Shown: positions 43,495-52,621 of the stretch, piece by piece | Layout: every line of letters starts with the position of its first letter | Numbering within the stretch: the first letter of the stretch is position 1 | NCBI GenBank assembly: GCA_947503775.1 | Contig: CANNFE010000015.1 | Coordinates: 1-64,000, forward strand | Direction: 5' to 3' | Length of the DNA: 64,000 nt | Origin: an uncultured Paracoccaceae bacterium | Lineage (GTDB): Bacteria; Pseudomonadota; Alphaproteobacteria; Rhodobacterales; Rhodobacteraceae | Made by a program: the position numbers and the translations under genes | The notes under the pieces: generated by a model | Seen by the model: only the letters and a program-made list of their open reading frames with translations | Database searches by the model: none | Told to the model about the DNA's origin: nothing

Positions 43495-43971
43495 ATGAAT
43501 ATACTTGTCCTGTGCACCGGCAACTCCGCCCGGTCGATCCTCCTCGAAGTCCTCCTCAACGATCTGTCGACCGGCCGCGTGACGGCCTATTCCGCAGGCT
43601 CGAACCCGGCAGGCGCGGTCCATCCCTACTCGCTCAAGCTGCTCGAGGAGGAAGGCTACGAGACCGCGCATCTGCGCTCCAAGAGCTGGGACGAATTCGC
43701 CGTCGAGGACGCGCCCGAAATGGATGCCGTCATCACCGTCTGCGGATCGGCCGCAGGCGAGACCTGCCCGATCTGGCCCGGCGCGCCCGTCCGCGCCCAT
43801 TGGGGGGTCGAGGATCCCGCCGCCGCTTCCGAAGAGGACTGGCCGGAGGCGTTCGGGACGGCCCATACACGCCTCAAGCACCGCGCCGAGGCGCTGCTTG
43901 CCCAGCCCATCGAAACCCTTGACGCGGCGGAGCTGCGTGCGCTTTTGACCCGCATCGGCCAGACCGGCTGA
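43495..43971 (+). CDS. arsC: arsenate reductase, low-molecular-weight PTP type
   Basis: A 158-residue cytoplasmic enzyme reducing arsenate to arsenite. The phosphate-binding loop CTGNSAR (Cys7-Arg13) opens the protein; Cys83 and Cys91 in VCGSAAGETCPIWPG are placed like the redox relay cysteines of thioredoxin-coupled ArsC, and HWGVEDPA is a further family motif. It precedes an aquaglyceroporin gene by 13 bp, an arrangement that lets arsenite leave by facilitated diffusion. No ArsR regulator or Acr3/ArsB pump is present in the window. Confidence 0.9.
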   Translation: MNILVLCTGNSARSILLEVLLNDLSTGRVTAYSAGSNPAGAVHPYSLKLLEEEGYETAHLRSKSWDEFAVEDAPEMDAVITVCGSAAGETCPIWPGAPVRAHWGVEDPAAASEEDWPEAFGTAHTRLKHRAEALLAQPIETLDAAELRALLTRIGQTG

Positions 43972-43984
43972 GGCGAGGCACCCA

Positions 43985-44632
43985 ATGATCCGCAAACTCT
44001 CCGCCGAGGCGCTCGGCACCGCGTTCCTGCTGATCGGCGTCGTCGGATCGGGCATCATGGGCGAAACGCTGGCAGGCGGAAACGTCGCCATCGCGCTGCT
44101 GGCCAATGCCATCGCGACGGGCTGCATCCTCTACGTCATCATCCTGACGCTCGGGCCCATTTCGGGTGCGCATTTTAACCCCGCCGTCACGCTTGCCTTC
44201 CTGATCCGCAAGGAGATCACGCCGGGTCTGGCCGCGGCCTATGTCGCCGTGCAGATCGCGGCGGGCATCGTCGGCGTTTGGGCCGCGCATCTTATGTTCG
44301 ATCTGCCCATATGGCAGTTCTCGACCACGGACCGCACAGGCCCCGCGCTCTGGGCCTCCGAGCTGATCGCGACGTTCGGGCTGCTCCTCGTGATCTTCGG
44401 CGGACTCAAATCCCGGCCCGACGCCGTTCCGGTCCTTGTCGCGCTCTATATCACCGGGGCCTACTGGTTCACGGCCTCGACCAGCTTTGCGAACCCCGCC
44501 GTGACCATCGCGCGCGGCTTTTCCGATACGTTCGCGGGCATCAATCCGGCCCATATCCCGGCCTATATCCTCGTCCAGATCGTCGCGGTCCTTGTGGCCG
44601 CAATCGTCCTTCCGCGTCTTCTGGACGATTAG
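43985..44632 (+). CDS. aqpS: aquaglyceroporin of arsenic-resistance type (AqpS-like)
   Basis: A 215-residue major intrinsic protein with six helices and both pore loops intact: GAHFNPAVTLAF and SFANPAVTIARGF. The linkage to arsC matches the arsC-aqpS route described in Sinorhizobium, in which arsenite formed in the cell exits through the channel. Water or glycerol transport alone cannot be excluded by sequence. Confidence 0.85.
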   Translation: MIRKLSAEALGTAFLLIGVVGSGIMGETLAGGNVAIALLANAIATGCILYVIILTLGPISGAHFNPAVTLAFLIRKEITPGLAAAYVAVQIAAGIVGVWAAHLMFDLPIWQFSTTDRTGPALWASELIATFGLLLVIFGGLKSRPDAVPVLVALYITGAYWFTASTSFANPAVTIARGFSDTFAGINPAHIPAYILVQIVAVLVAAIVLPRLLDD

Positions 44633-44634
44633 CG

Positions 44635-44660
44635 GGAACCCAGCCCTTTCCCGCAACGTT
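44635..44660 (+). promoter_or_regulatory. ECF-type (EcfG-like) promoter before the CsbD-like gene
   Basis: GGAAC (44635-44639), 17-nt spacer, CGTT (44657-44660) matches the alphaproteobacterial general-stress consensus GGAAC-N16/17-CGTT. It lies 28 bp before the start of a CsbD-like stress gene, which makes the match meaningful. The -35 box is also part of a GCGGGAA/TTCCCGC hairpin (44632-44638 with 44648-44654) that could end the arsC-aqpS transcript. Confidence 0.55.
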
Positions 44661-44688
44661 CGGTTTCGAATGTCAAAGGGAGACAGGG

Positions 44689-45039
44689 ATGAACTGGACG
44701 ACCGTCGAACAGAATTGGGCCGCCTACACGCCGCGCGTCCTGACCCGCTGGCCCGGCCTTGATGAGGACGAGGTGCTCGCGACCGACGGTGATCTGGACC
44801 GGTTCGCCGAATATCTGGCCATCGCGACCTCCCAGACCGTGCAGGCCGCCCGCGACGAGGCGCGCGGCTGGGCCGATGGCGAGGAACCGGCGGATGCCAA
44901 AATGGATCCGACCCGCGATAATGAACGGATCTTCGACAGCGCTAAGAATATTCCGGTGGGCGAAGACGTCTACAGCGCTGATGCCGATTTCGGAGACGAT
45001 CGCATCCCCGAACCCCCAATGGACCGCCAGGCGGGCTGA
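44689..45039 (+). CDS. CsbD-like stress protein
   Basis: A 116-residue acidic hydrophilic protein; the first part, MNWTTVEQNWAAYTPRVLTRWPGL, resembles the CsbD pattern (MNWDxxEGNWKQxKGKxKEKWGKL), followed by a long acidic extension (DEDEVLATDGDLDRFAEYL and VGEDVYSADADFGDD). CsbD proteins are general-stress-induced, function unknown. The ECF-type promoter just upstream supports stress control. Start ATG 44689. Confidence 0.7.
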   Translation: MNWTTVEQNWAAYTPRVLTRWPGLDEDEVLATDGDLDRFAEYLAIATSQTVQAARDEARGWADGEEPADAKMDPTRDNERIFDSAKNIPVGEDVYSADADFGDDRIPEPPMDRQAG

Positions 45040-45069
45040 TACCGCAATTCACGACCGAGGAGAGAGACG

Positions 45070-45300
45070 ATGATGACCTGGAGCGATATCGCAAGAGACC
45101 CTGATCTTGCCATGCAAATACTGCACCCGGCCTTTCCTCACCTGCGCCCCACCCATGTGAAGGCCGCGAACGGCAGCTATGACCGCTTTGCCGCCCGCAT
45201 GGCTGGTCTGCACGATCTGACCGATGGCGAGGCTGAGGAGATGATCGAGGATCGTCTGGGCACCACGCACCTGACCGCAACGCAGCACGCCGCGCAGTAA
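45070..45300 (+). CDS. small conserved protein of unknown function
   Basis: A 76-residue protein, MMTWSDIARDPDLAMQILHP..., ending LTATQHAAQ. Hydrophilic, helical by eye, no motifs I recognise. GGAGAGAG lies just before the ATG (45070 or 45073). It follows the CsbD-like gene by 30 bp and may belong to the same stress transcript. Confidence 0.6.
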   Translation: MMTWSDIARDPDLAMQILHPAFPHLRPTHVKAANGSYDRFAARMAGLHDLTDGEAEEMIEDRLGTTHLTATQHAAQ

Positions 45301-45353
45301 CTTCGGGCGCATCCCCCCTTGAACCCCGCGCCCGGGCTGCATAGCCCGATGGC

Positions 45354-46826
45354 ATGTCCGAGCCATTCAATCTTGCCCGATATGTCCTGTCCAAGGCCGC
45401 CGAGTGCCCGGACAAGATCGCGCTCGCGATCCTAGGACCGGCCAGAGCGGAGCGCTGGTCCTATGCCCGTCTTGAGGCGGCCGTGCGTGGCACAGCGACC
45501 GGCCTTCTTGGGGTCAGTCTGACACCGGGCAACCGCGTCCTTCTGCGCCTTGGCAACAGCGCCGATTTTCCTGTCGCTTATCTCGGCGCCATTGCGGCGG
45601 GCCTGATCCCCGTCCCGACTTCCACCGCACTGACCCGGCCCGAGATCACGGCGCTCGCCCGCGACCTGGAGCCCGCCGCCATCCTGACCGACGGCAGCTG
45701 CCCCATCCCGGACGACGGCACCCCTACATACGATCTAAGCGTGCTCCGCGATTGGCAGACCCTCCCCGCCGCCCCCTATGCGATGGGCGATCCCGAGCGG
45801 GCCGCCTACATCGTCTACACCTCCGGCACCTCGGGCAAACCGCGCGGCGTCGTCCACGCCCACCGCGCGATCCTGGCCCGTCAGATGATGCATCACGGCT
45901 GGTACGGGTTGAAATCCGAGGACCGGCTGCTCCATGCGGGCGCCTTCAACTGGACCTATACGCTCGGCACCGGCCTTCTCGATCCTTGGACGGTCGGTGC
46001 AACCGCGCTGGTCCCTCAAGAGGGAACGGAGGCCAGCCTCCTACCTCTCCTCCTCAAGCGGCACGAGGCCACGCTCTTTGCCGCCGCGCCCGGCATCTAT
46101 CGCCGCCTTCTGCGCGAAAGCGGGCCGCTGGATCTGCCGCATCTGCGGCACGGTCTTTCGGCCGGAGAGAAGCTCCCCGATCCCGTCCGCGCCGCCTGGG
46201 AGAAGGCGACCGGCACGCAGGTCCATGAGGCCTTCGGCATGTCCGAATGCTCGACCTTCCTCTCCGGCTCTCCCGATCGCCCGGCCCCGCCGGGCACGTC
46301 GGGCTATCCCCAGCCCGGCCGCCGCATGACACTGCGCGCAGGCGGAGCAGAGGCCAATCCCGGCACCATCGCCATCCACCGCTCCGATCCCGGCCTGATG
46401 CTGGGCTATCTGAACGCCCCCGCGGAAACCGCCGCCCGTTTCGACGGCGACTGGTTCCTGACCGGCGATCTGGGAGAGCGGCAGCCGGGTGGCGCCATCG
46501 CCTATCTTGGCCGCGACGACGATATGATGAATGCGGGCGGCGTGCGCGTCTCCCCGCTCGAGGTCGAGGCCGCGCTCTCCGGCCATCCGCAGATCACCGA
46601 TATCGCCGCCATCGAGGTTCCCGTCACGGACAGCACCACCATTATCGCAGCGATCTACAGCGCTGTGGCGGATATCGCCGAGGACGAGCTGAACCGTTTT
46701 GCAGCCGGGCGTCTGGCCAGATACAAGCAACCCCGTCTCTATCGCCGCCTCGAGGCGCTTCCACGCGGCGCGAACGGGAAACTCCTGCGCCGCCAGCTGC
46801 GCGATCAATTCGAAAGACCAATATGA
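45354..46826 (+). CDS. acyl-CoA/benzoate-CoA ligase-like AMP-dependent synthetase
   Basis: A 490-residue ANL-superfamily enzyme forming an acyl-CoA from a carboxylate, ATP and CoA. The P-loop-like YTSGTSGKPRGVVH, the A5 region HEAFGMSECSTF, A7 WFLTGDLGE and the A10 lysine in RGANGKLLRRQL are present. Slightly short compared with benzoate-CoA ligases (about 510-530), which it most resembles; the acid used is unknown. Its TGA overlaps the ATG of the next gene (ATGA), so it heads a three-gene coupled operon. Confidence 0.88.
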   Translation: MSEPFNLARYVLSKAAECPDKIALAILGPARAERWSYARLEAAVRGTATGLLGVSLTPGNRVLLRLGNSADFPVAYLGAIAAGLIPVPTSTALTRPEITALARDLEPAAILTDGSCPIPDDGTPTYDLSVLRDWQTLPAAPYAMGDPERAAYIVYTSGTSGKPRGVVHAHRAILARQMMHHGWYGLKSEDRLLHAGAFNWTYTLGTGLLDPWTVGATALVPQEGTEASLLPLLLKRHEATLFAAAPGIYRRLLRESGPLDLPHLRHGLSAGEKLPDPVRAAWEKATGTQVHEAFGMSECSTFLSGSPDRPAPPGTSGYPQPGRRMTLRAGGAEANPGTIAIHRSDPGLMLGYLNAPAETAARFDGDWFLTGDLGERQPGGAIAYLGRDDDMMNAGGVRVSPLEVEAALSGHPQITDIAAIEVPVTDSTTIIAAIYSAVADIAEDELNRFAAGRLARYKQPRLYRRLEALPRGANGKLLRRQLRDQFERPI

Positions 46827-47476
46827 CCGAACCCGTCCAGCTTGATATCCTGTCCGACCCGATCTGCCCTTGGTGCTTTATCGGCAAGGTACAGCTTGAC
46901 CGCGCGCTCGCGGACGCCCCCGATCATCCGTTCGCGATCCAATGGCACCCGTTCCAGCTCAATCCCGACATGCTGCGCGAAGGCGTGGACAGGCGCGCCT
47001 ATCTGGAGGCCAAGTTCGGCGGCAAGGACGGTGCGCAAAGCGTCTACGGCCGGATCGCCGATCACGCCCGCGCGGTCGGGGTCGAGATGGATCTCGACGG
47101 CATCAAGCGCACCCCCAACACGCTCGATGCGCATCGGCTGATCCACTGGGCCGGGATCGAGAGCAAGCAGAACGCTGCCGTTGACGCGCTCTTCAAGGCG
47201 TATTTCCAGGACGGTCGCGATATCGGGGATGCCGATACGCTGGCCGATATCGCCGATGCTATCGGCCTCGACGCGGCCACGATCCACCGCCTGCTCGCCT
47301 CCGATGCCGATCTCGATGGCATCCGCGAGCGCGACGCCAAGGCCCGCGAGATGGGGGTGAATTCGGTTCCGACCTTTATCGTCGGCGGCAAACATGCCGT
47401 TCCCGGCGCGCAGCCGCCCGAGCTTTGGGCGCAGGTCATCGCCGACATAAAGGAGCAGCACGCCGCCGCCTCATGA
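46823..47476 (+). CDS. DsbA family (FrnE-like) oxidoreductase
   Basis: A 217-residue thioredoxin-fold protein without signal peptide: LDILSDPICPWCFIGK holds the CPWC active site (Cys15, Cys18), FQLNPDM and the cis-proline segment VNSVPTFIVGGKHAVPGAQ follow. FrnE-type members act on thiols or polyketides in the cytoplasm. It overlaps its neighbours by 4 bp at both ends, so the operon product ratio is tightly linked. Confidence 0.9.
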   Translation: MTEPVQLDILSDPICPWCFIGKVQLDRALADAPDHPFAIQWHPFQLNPDMLREGVDRRAYLEAKFGGKDGAQSVYGRIADHARAVGVEMDLDGIKRTPNTLDAHRLIHWAGIESKQNAAVDALFKAYFQDGRDIGDADTLADIADAIGLDAATIHRLLASDADLDGIRERDAKAREMGVNSVPTFIVGGKHAVPGAQPPELWAQVIADIKEQHAAAS

Positions 47477-47784
47477 ACCGCGAGACGCTTTTCATTATCC
47501 TCAGCACGCTTCTTGCCATCGTGATCGGGGGCACGATCTTCTTTCGGATCGTGGAGGATTGGAGCTGGCTCGACGCCTATTTCTTTACCGTGATTACCCT
47601 GTCCACGGTCGGCTATGGCAGCCTGGTACCCGCGACGGCCATCGGCAAGATCGGCACGACGGTTCTCATCTTCGTGGGTCTCGGCGTCTTTGCCGCCGCC
47701 ATCCAGCAGCTCAGCCACATGACGATCCACCGCCGCAGCGAGTTGCGTCGCCGCCGCCGGGAGGCCCGCAAAAAGGACGACTAG
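47473..47784 (+). CDS. small two-helix K+ channel protein
   Basis: A 103-residue membrane protein with the Ion_trans_2 plan: helix 1 (FIILSTLLAIVIGGTIFF), pore loop with selectivity filter TVGYG in TVITLSTVGYGSLVP, helix 2 (GTTVLIFVGLGVFAAAI), then a highly basic tail RRRREARKKDD. A homotetramer could form a potassium pore. There is no cytoplasmic RCK domain, so gating is unclear. Start ATG 47473 overlaps the DsbA-like stop; it converges on the antiporter gene with a 4-bp overlap. Confidence 0.88.
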   Translation: MNRETLFIILSTLLAIVIGGTIFFRIVEDWSWLDAYFFTVITLSTVGYGSLVPATAIGKIGTTVLIFVGLGVFAAAIQQLSHMTIHRRSELRRRRREARKKDD

Positions 47785-49076
47785 GCTTCCCTCTGTCGCG
47801 CCTTTTCCTTTTCGCGATAGGGATGTTCCTCTTCCTCCTCGGCCTTGTTCAGCACCAGATTGGCGGCATAGCCGTGAATCAGGATCGACAGCACGATCAC
47901 CAGCACGGCGATCCGCCAGACCACCTCGATCTCGGCAAAGTCCGCATGGTTCTGCGCATAGGCGATGTAGAAGATCGACCCCATCCCGCGCACGCCAAAG
48001 AAGGCCACGTTGCGCCGCGCCATGTTCTCGCATTTGAGCCCCAGCAGCGACAGAAATCCCGTCGCGGGCCGCAGCAGAAAGATCAGCCCGAGCGCAAAAG
48101 CGACCTCCACCCAGCGCAGCCCCGCCAGCGCGCCCGCCCCCACGAAGGTCCCCAGCCACAAGAGAAGCAGCGCGAGCAGGATGGATTCCAGCTGGTCGGC
48201 CCCGTGATGAACGAACTTCTCGTAATTCTCCATGTCCGTGCCGCGCGTCCGGTCCCGCCCGGCCCGGGCGCAGGCAAAGACGGCAAGGAACCCGTAGCCG
48301 TCCACCCCCTCGGTCACGCCATAGCTGATCAGCGTCGATGCCAGAACCATCACGATCGCATTCCAGCCGCCACTATTGGCATCGCCCATGCCGCTGAAAA
48401 CGATCCGAGACATCGCCATCCCGCACAGATACCCCACGATCCAGCCCGCCGCGACGCGGTAGACGAAATCGAAGCCGAGCCATTCGAGCCCCCATTCATC
48501 GATGCTGTACCAGCCCAGCGTGGCCGCTGTGATCGCCAGATAGACAAAGGGAAAGGCCAGCCCGTCATTCAGCCCCGCCTCGGCGGTCAGCGACACCTCC
48601 ATCGGATCCTCTTCCTGCCCCGGCGGGCTGACCTGGACGGACCGCGCCAGCACCGGATCGGTCGGCGCGAGGGAGGCGGCCAGCAGCAGCGCCGCCGCGA
48701 TCGGCAGCCCCAGCGTGTAGACCCCCAAAAGCGCGATGGCGAGGATCGTCAGCGGCATTGCCACGATCAACAGCCGGAAGGTCGCGTTCCAGTTGCGCCA
48801 GCTGCCCTTCGTGTCGATGGCCAGACCGGCACCTGCCAGCGAGATGATGACGATCAGCTCGGACGTATGTTCGATGATCGCGGTGGACAGGCCGCCGACA
48901 CGCGGATCGATCACGGGAAGCCCGATCAGACCGATCGCGGTGCCGATCATGACGTAAAGCAGCGGCATGTTCACGATGCGGTAGCGCGACAAAGTCGGCT
49001 GCAGCGTCAGACCCAAAAGGGCGAGCCCGAAGACCGCATAAAACACATCGCGGTAATCAATCGTGCCAAACATCAA
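47781..49076 (-). CDS. cation:proton antiporter (CPA1/NhaP-like)
   Basis: A 431-residue inner-membrane exchanger of roughly 12 helices. SLAPTDPVLARSVQV contains the TDP unwound-helix motif and LTAEAGLNDGLAFPFVYLA the ND pair typical of Na+(K+)/H+ antiporters; GVRGMGSIFYIAYA near the C-terminus is also conserved. A short charged tail (EEEEEHPYREKEKARQREA) ends the protein. It likely serves pH or salt homeostasis in a marine setting, next to a K+ channel gene. Confidence 0.92.
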   Translation of the reverse strand: MMFGTIDYRDVFYAVFGLALLGLTLQPTLSRYRIVNMPLLYVMIGTAIGLIGLPVIDPRVGGLSTAIIEHTSELIVIISLAGAGLAIDTKGSWRNWNATFRLLIVAMPLTILAIALLGVYTLGLPIAAALLLAASLAPTDPVLARSVQVSPPGQEEDPMEVSLTAEAGLNDGLAFPFVYLAITAATLGWYSIDEWGLEWLGFDFVYRVAAGWIVGYLCGMAMSRIVFSGMGDANSGGWNAIVMVLASTLISYGVTEGVDGYGFLAVFACARAGRDRTRGTDMENYEKFVHHGADQLESILLALLLLWLGTFVGAGALAGLRWVEVAFALGLIFLLRPATGFLSLLGLKCENMARRNVAFFGVRGMGSIFYIAYAQNHADFAEIEVVWRIAVLVIVLSILIHGYAANLVLNKAEEEEEHPYREKEKARQREA

Positions 49077-49132
49077 ATGCCCCGGGCGAAAGTCCTACCG
49101 GCTCAACCGGTCCGGACGCGCCGGGTTCCGCG

Positions 49133-52100
49133 CTATTCGGCGGGCGTCTTAGCTTTGATCGCGCCCGCCTTCTCCGCCAGGTCGCGGGCGACGGCAAAGG
49201 CGCCCTTGATCTTGTCGGCTTCCGTTTTCCAGTCGCGGCGAACGACGATCTTGTTGTCGCGCACCTTGGCCTGTCCGCGCTGGTCCTCGATGAACTCCAC
49301 CAGCCCTTCGGGCGAGGCGAACTTGTCGTTGTGGAACTGGATCGTGGCCCCCTTCGGCCCCGCATCCAGCTTGGCGATGCCCGCGCGCTTGCACATCGCC
49401 TTGATCCGCACGACCAGAAGCAGCGTGTTCACCTCTTTCGGCAGCTTGCCGAACCGGTCGATCAGCTCCGCGGCAAAGCCTTCCAGCTCGACCTTAGTGG
49501 TCAGCTCGCTCAGGCGGCGATAGAGGCCCAGCCGCACATCAAGATCGGGCACATATTCGTCCGGGATCAGGACCGGCACGCCCAGATTGATCGACGGCGC
49601 CCATTGCCCGTCATCGACGATACCCTCCGCCTCGCCCGATTTGATCTTGGCGATCTGCTCTTCGAGCATCTGCTGATAAAGCTCATAGCCCACCTCGCGC
49701 ATTTGCCCGGACTGCTCTTCGCCCAGAAGGTTGCCCGCCCCGCGAATATCCAGATCCTGAGAGGCCAGCGTGAAGCCTGCCCCCAGCGTGTCGAGCGATC
49801 CCAGCACCCGCAGCCGCTTTTCGGCCTGCGGCGTCAGCTTCACGCGCGGTTTCGTCGTGAGGTAGGCATAGGCACGCGTCTTCGAGCGTCCCACGCGCCC
49901 CCGGATCTGGTAAAGCTGCGCCAGACCGAACATGTCGGCGCGATGCACGACCATCGTGTTCGCGGTCGGAATATCGAGACCCGATTCAACGATCGTCGTC
50001 GCCAGCAGCACATCGAATTTGCCGTCGTAAAAGGCGTTCATCCGATCATCGAGCTCTCCGGCGGCCATCTGGCCATGCGCCACGACATAGGTCAGCTCCG
50101 GCAGCTGCTCTTTCAGGAACTCCTCAATCTCGGGCAGATCGCTGATACGCGGGACGACGTAGAAGCTTTGCCCGCCCCGGTAATGCTCGCGCAGCAGCGC
50201 CTCGCGGATCGTTACCGCGTCGAATTCGCTGACATAGGTGCGGATGGCCAGCCGGTCGACAGGCGGCGTGCCGATGATGCTCAGCTCGCGCACGCCGCTC
50301 AGCGACATCTGCAGCGTGCGCGGGATCGGCGTCGCGGTCAGCGTCAGCACATGGACATCCGTGCGCAGGGATTTCAGCCGCTCCTTGTGCGTGACGCCGA
50401 ACTTTTGTTCTTCATCCACAACGAGAAGGCCGAGGTTCTTGAACTTGATCGACTTCGCCAAAAGCGCATGCGTGCCGACCACGATATCGGCCGTCCCGCG
50501 CGAGATCCCCTCCCTCGTCAACTGCGCATCGCGCTGCGAGACGAACCGCGAGAGGGGCCGCACCTGAATGGGAAAGCCCCGGAACCGCTCGGCAAAACTG
50601 TTGTAATGCTGGCGCGCAAGCAGCGTCGTCGGCGCTATCACCGCGACCTGCACCCCCGACATCGCCGCGATGAAGGCTGCGCGCATCGCAACCTCTGTCT
50701 TGCCAAATCCCACATCGCCGCAGATCAGCCGGTCCATCGGGTGGCCCGAGGCCATATCGGTCAGCACGTCCTCGATGGCCGCCAACTGATCGTCCGTCTC
50801 CTCGTAGGGGAAACGCGCGCAGAACTGATCCCAAAGGCCCTCCTGCGGCTCCATGACCGGCGCGGTCCGCAGCGCCCGTTCGGCGGCGACCCGGATCAGC
50901 TTGTCGGCGATCTGCCGGATCCGCTCTTTCAGCTTGGCCTTCTTGGCCTGCCACGCGCCACCACCCAGCTTGTCGAGCAGACCTTCCTCATGGCCGAATT
51001 TCGACAGCAGCTCGATATTCTCGACGGGCAGGTAAAGCTTTGACTGCTCTGCATATTCCAGCAGCAGGCATTCATGCGCCGCCCCAAGCGCGGTCACGAC
51101 CTCCAATCCCTTGTAGCGCCCGACCCCGTGATCGACATGCACCACCAGATCGCCGGGCGTCAGGCTTTGCGCTTCGGTCAGGAAGTTCTCGGCCCGCCGC
51201 TTGCGTTTGGTCTGCCGGATCAACCGGTCGCCGAGGACGTCCTGTTCGGAAATCACCGTCAGATCCGGACTTTCAAACCCATGCTCGAGCGCCCAGACCG
51301 CCAGATGCAGCCCACGCTTGCCAACGCCCTTGAAGTCGCGCACCGGGATCGCCTCGGCCACGCCTTCATCCTCGATCAGACCCGTCAGCCGCTCTCGCGC
51401 GCCTTCCGAATAGGAGGCGACGACGACCGGCCCCTCGGCCAGCTTTTCTTTAAGATGCGAGGCCAAGGCTCCGAAAAGGCTGATGCTTTCCTGCTGCCGC
51501 TCGGGCGAGAAGTTGCGCCCGATCCGCCCGCCCGCATCGATCACACCGGGTCCCGTCGCCTGCGGCAGCGGCGCGAATTGCAAGCGACGATGCCCCTCCA
51601 CCGCGCTCTCCCAAGCGGTATCATCAAGATACAGCAACCCCGGCGGCGCAGGCTTGTAGACCGACCCCATCCCGCGCTGCGTCATCGCCGCCTTGCGGGT
51701 CTCGTACTGGTCCTCGATCTGCTCCCACCGCGCCAGCCGCGCGGGCGTGACCTGATCGTCCAGAGTCACCACAGCGCCGGGCAGGTAATCGAACAAAGTC
51801 TCAAGCCGCTCGTGGAAAAACCCCAGCCAATGCTCCACGCCCTGATGCTTGCGCCCCGCGCTGACCGCCTCGTAAAGCGGATCGTCCGTGCCCGCCGCGC
51901 CGAACTCGATCCGGTAAGTCTGCCGGAACCGCGTGATCGCCGCCTCATCGAGGATCACCTCGCTCACCGGCGCAAGCTCCACGACCTCCAGCTTTTCGAC
52001 TGTCCGCTGCGTCGCCGGATCGAACCGCCGTGCCCCGTCCAGAACGTCGCCGAAAAGATCCAGCCGCACCGGCCCCGTCTCTCCCGGAGGATAGACGTCG

Positions 52101-52579
52101 ATGATCCCGCCGCGCACGGCGTAATCGCCGGGCTCGGTCACCGTGGGGGCCTGCACGAAGCCCATTCGCACCAGAAACGCCTTGAGCGCCGCCTCATCGA
52201 CGCGCCCGCCCACGCTCGCCTTGAACGAGGCCTCCTTCAACACCTCGCGCGCGGGCACCTTCTGCGTCGCCGCAGTCATCGTCGTCAACAGCACGAACCG
52301 GTCCGGCATCCCATGCGCCAGCGCCGCCAGCGTCGCCATCCGCGCTGCCGAGATGTCCGAATTCGGCGAGACCCGGTCGAAGGGCAGGCAATCCCAGGCC
52401 GGAAACACCACGACCGGCATCTCGGGCGCAAAGAACGCCAGTGCCGAGCGCATCGCCTCCAGCCGCTTGTCGTCCCGCGCGATATGGCAGACCGGCCCGC
52501 GCTCCAGCTCCTTGAGGATCAGGCGGGCGTCAAAGCCTTCCGGCGCGCCGGAGACGGTGAGTTTGGACGGATCGGACAT
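49133..52579 (-). CDS. mfd: transcription-repair coupling factor
   Basis: 1148 residues, full length. Mfd displaces RNA polymerase stalled at DNA damage and recruits UvrA. The N-terminal UvrB-like region (FPAWDCLPFDRVSPN) is followed by the RNA polymerase-interacting domain (GDLVVHVDHGVGRYKGLE), the RecG-like translocase with Walker A GDVGFGKTEVAMRAAF, the DEEQ box VVDEEQKFGV, TATPIPRTLQMSL and TTIVESGLDIP, and the C-terminal TRCF domain. ATG 52579. No oddity noticed. Confidence 0.98.
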   Translation of the reverse strand: MSDPSKLTVSGAPEGFDARLILKELERGPVCHIARDDKRLEAMRSALAFFAPEMPVVVFPAWDCLPFDRVSPNSDISAARMATLAALAHGMPDRFVLLTTMTAATQKVPAREVLKEASFKASVGGRVDEAALKAFLVRMGFVQAPTVTEPGDYAVRGGIIDVYPPGETGPVRLDLFGDVLDGARRFDPATQRTVEKLEVVELAPVSEVILDEAAITRFRQTYRIEFGAAGTDDPLYEAVSAGRKHQGVEHWLGFFHERLETLFDYLPGAVVTLDDQVTPARLARWEQIEDQYETRKAAMTQRGMGSVYKPAPPGLLYLDDTAWESAVEGHRRLQFAPLPQATGPGVIDAGGRIGRNFSPERQQESISLFGALASHLKEKLAEGPVVVASYSEGARERLTGLIEDEGVAEAIPVRDFKGVGKRGLHLAVWALEHGFESPDLTVISEQDVLGDRLIRQTKRKRRAENFLTEAQSLTPGDLVVHVDHGVGRYKGLEVVTALGAAHECLLLEYAEQSKLYLPVENIELLSKFGHEEGLLDKLGGGAWQAKKAKLKERIRQIADKLIRVAAERALRTAPVMEPQEGLWDQFCARFPYEETDDQLAAIEDVLTDMASGHPMDRLICGDVGFGKTEVAMRAAFIAAMSGVQVAVIAPTTLLARQHYNSFAERFRGFPIQVRPLSRFVSQRDAQLTREGISRGTADIVVGTHALLAKSIKFKNLGLLVVDEEQKFGVTHKERLKSLRTDVHVLTLTATPIPRTLQMSLSGVRELSIIGTPPVDRLAIRTYVSEFDAVTIREALLREHYRGGQSFYVVPRISDLPEIEEFLKEQLPELTYVVAHGQMAAGELDDRMNAFYDGKFDVLLATTIVESGLDIPTANTMVVHRADMFGLAQLYQIRGRVGRSKTRAYAYLTTKPRVKLTPQAEKRLRVLGSLDTLGAGFTLASQDLDIRGAGNLLGEEQSGQMREVGYELYQQMLEEQIAKIKSGEAEGIVDDGQWAPSINLGVPVLIPDEYVPDLDVRLGLYRRLSELTTKVELEGFAAELIDRFGKLPKEVNTLLLVVRIKAMCKRAGIAKLDAGPKGATIQFHNDKFASPEGLVEFIEDQRGQAKVRDNKIVVRRDWKTEADKIKGAFAVARDLAEKAGAIKAKTPAE

Positions 52580-52621
52580 GGCCGCTCACCTACCCCGCAA
52601 CGGCGCGGAGTCAACGCCCGA

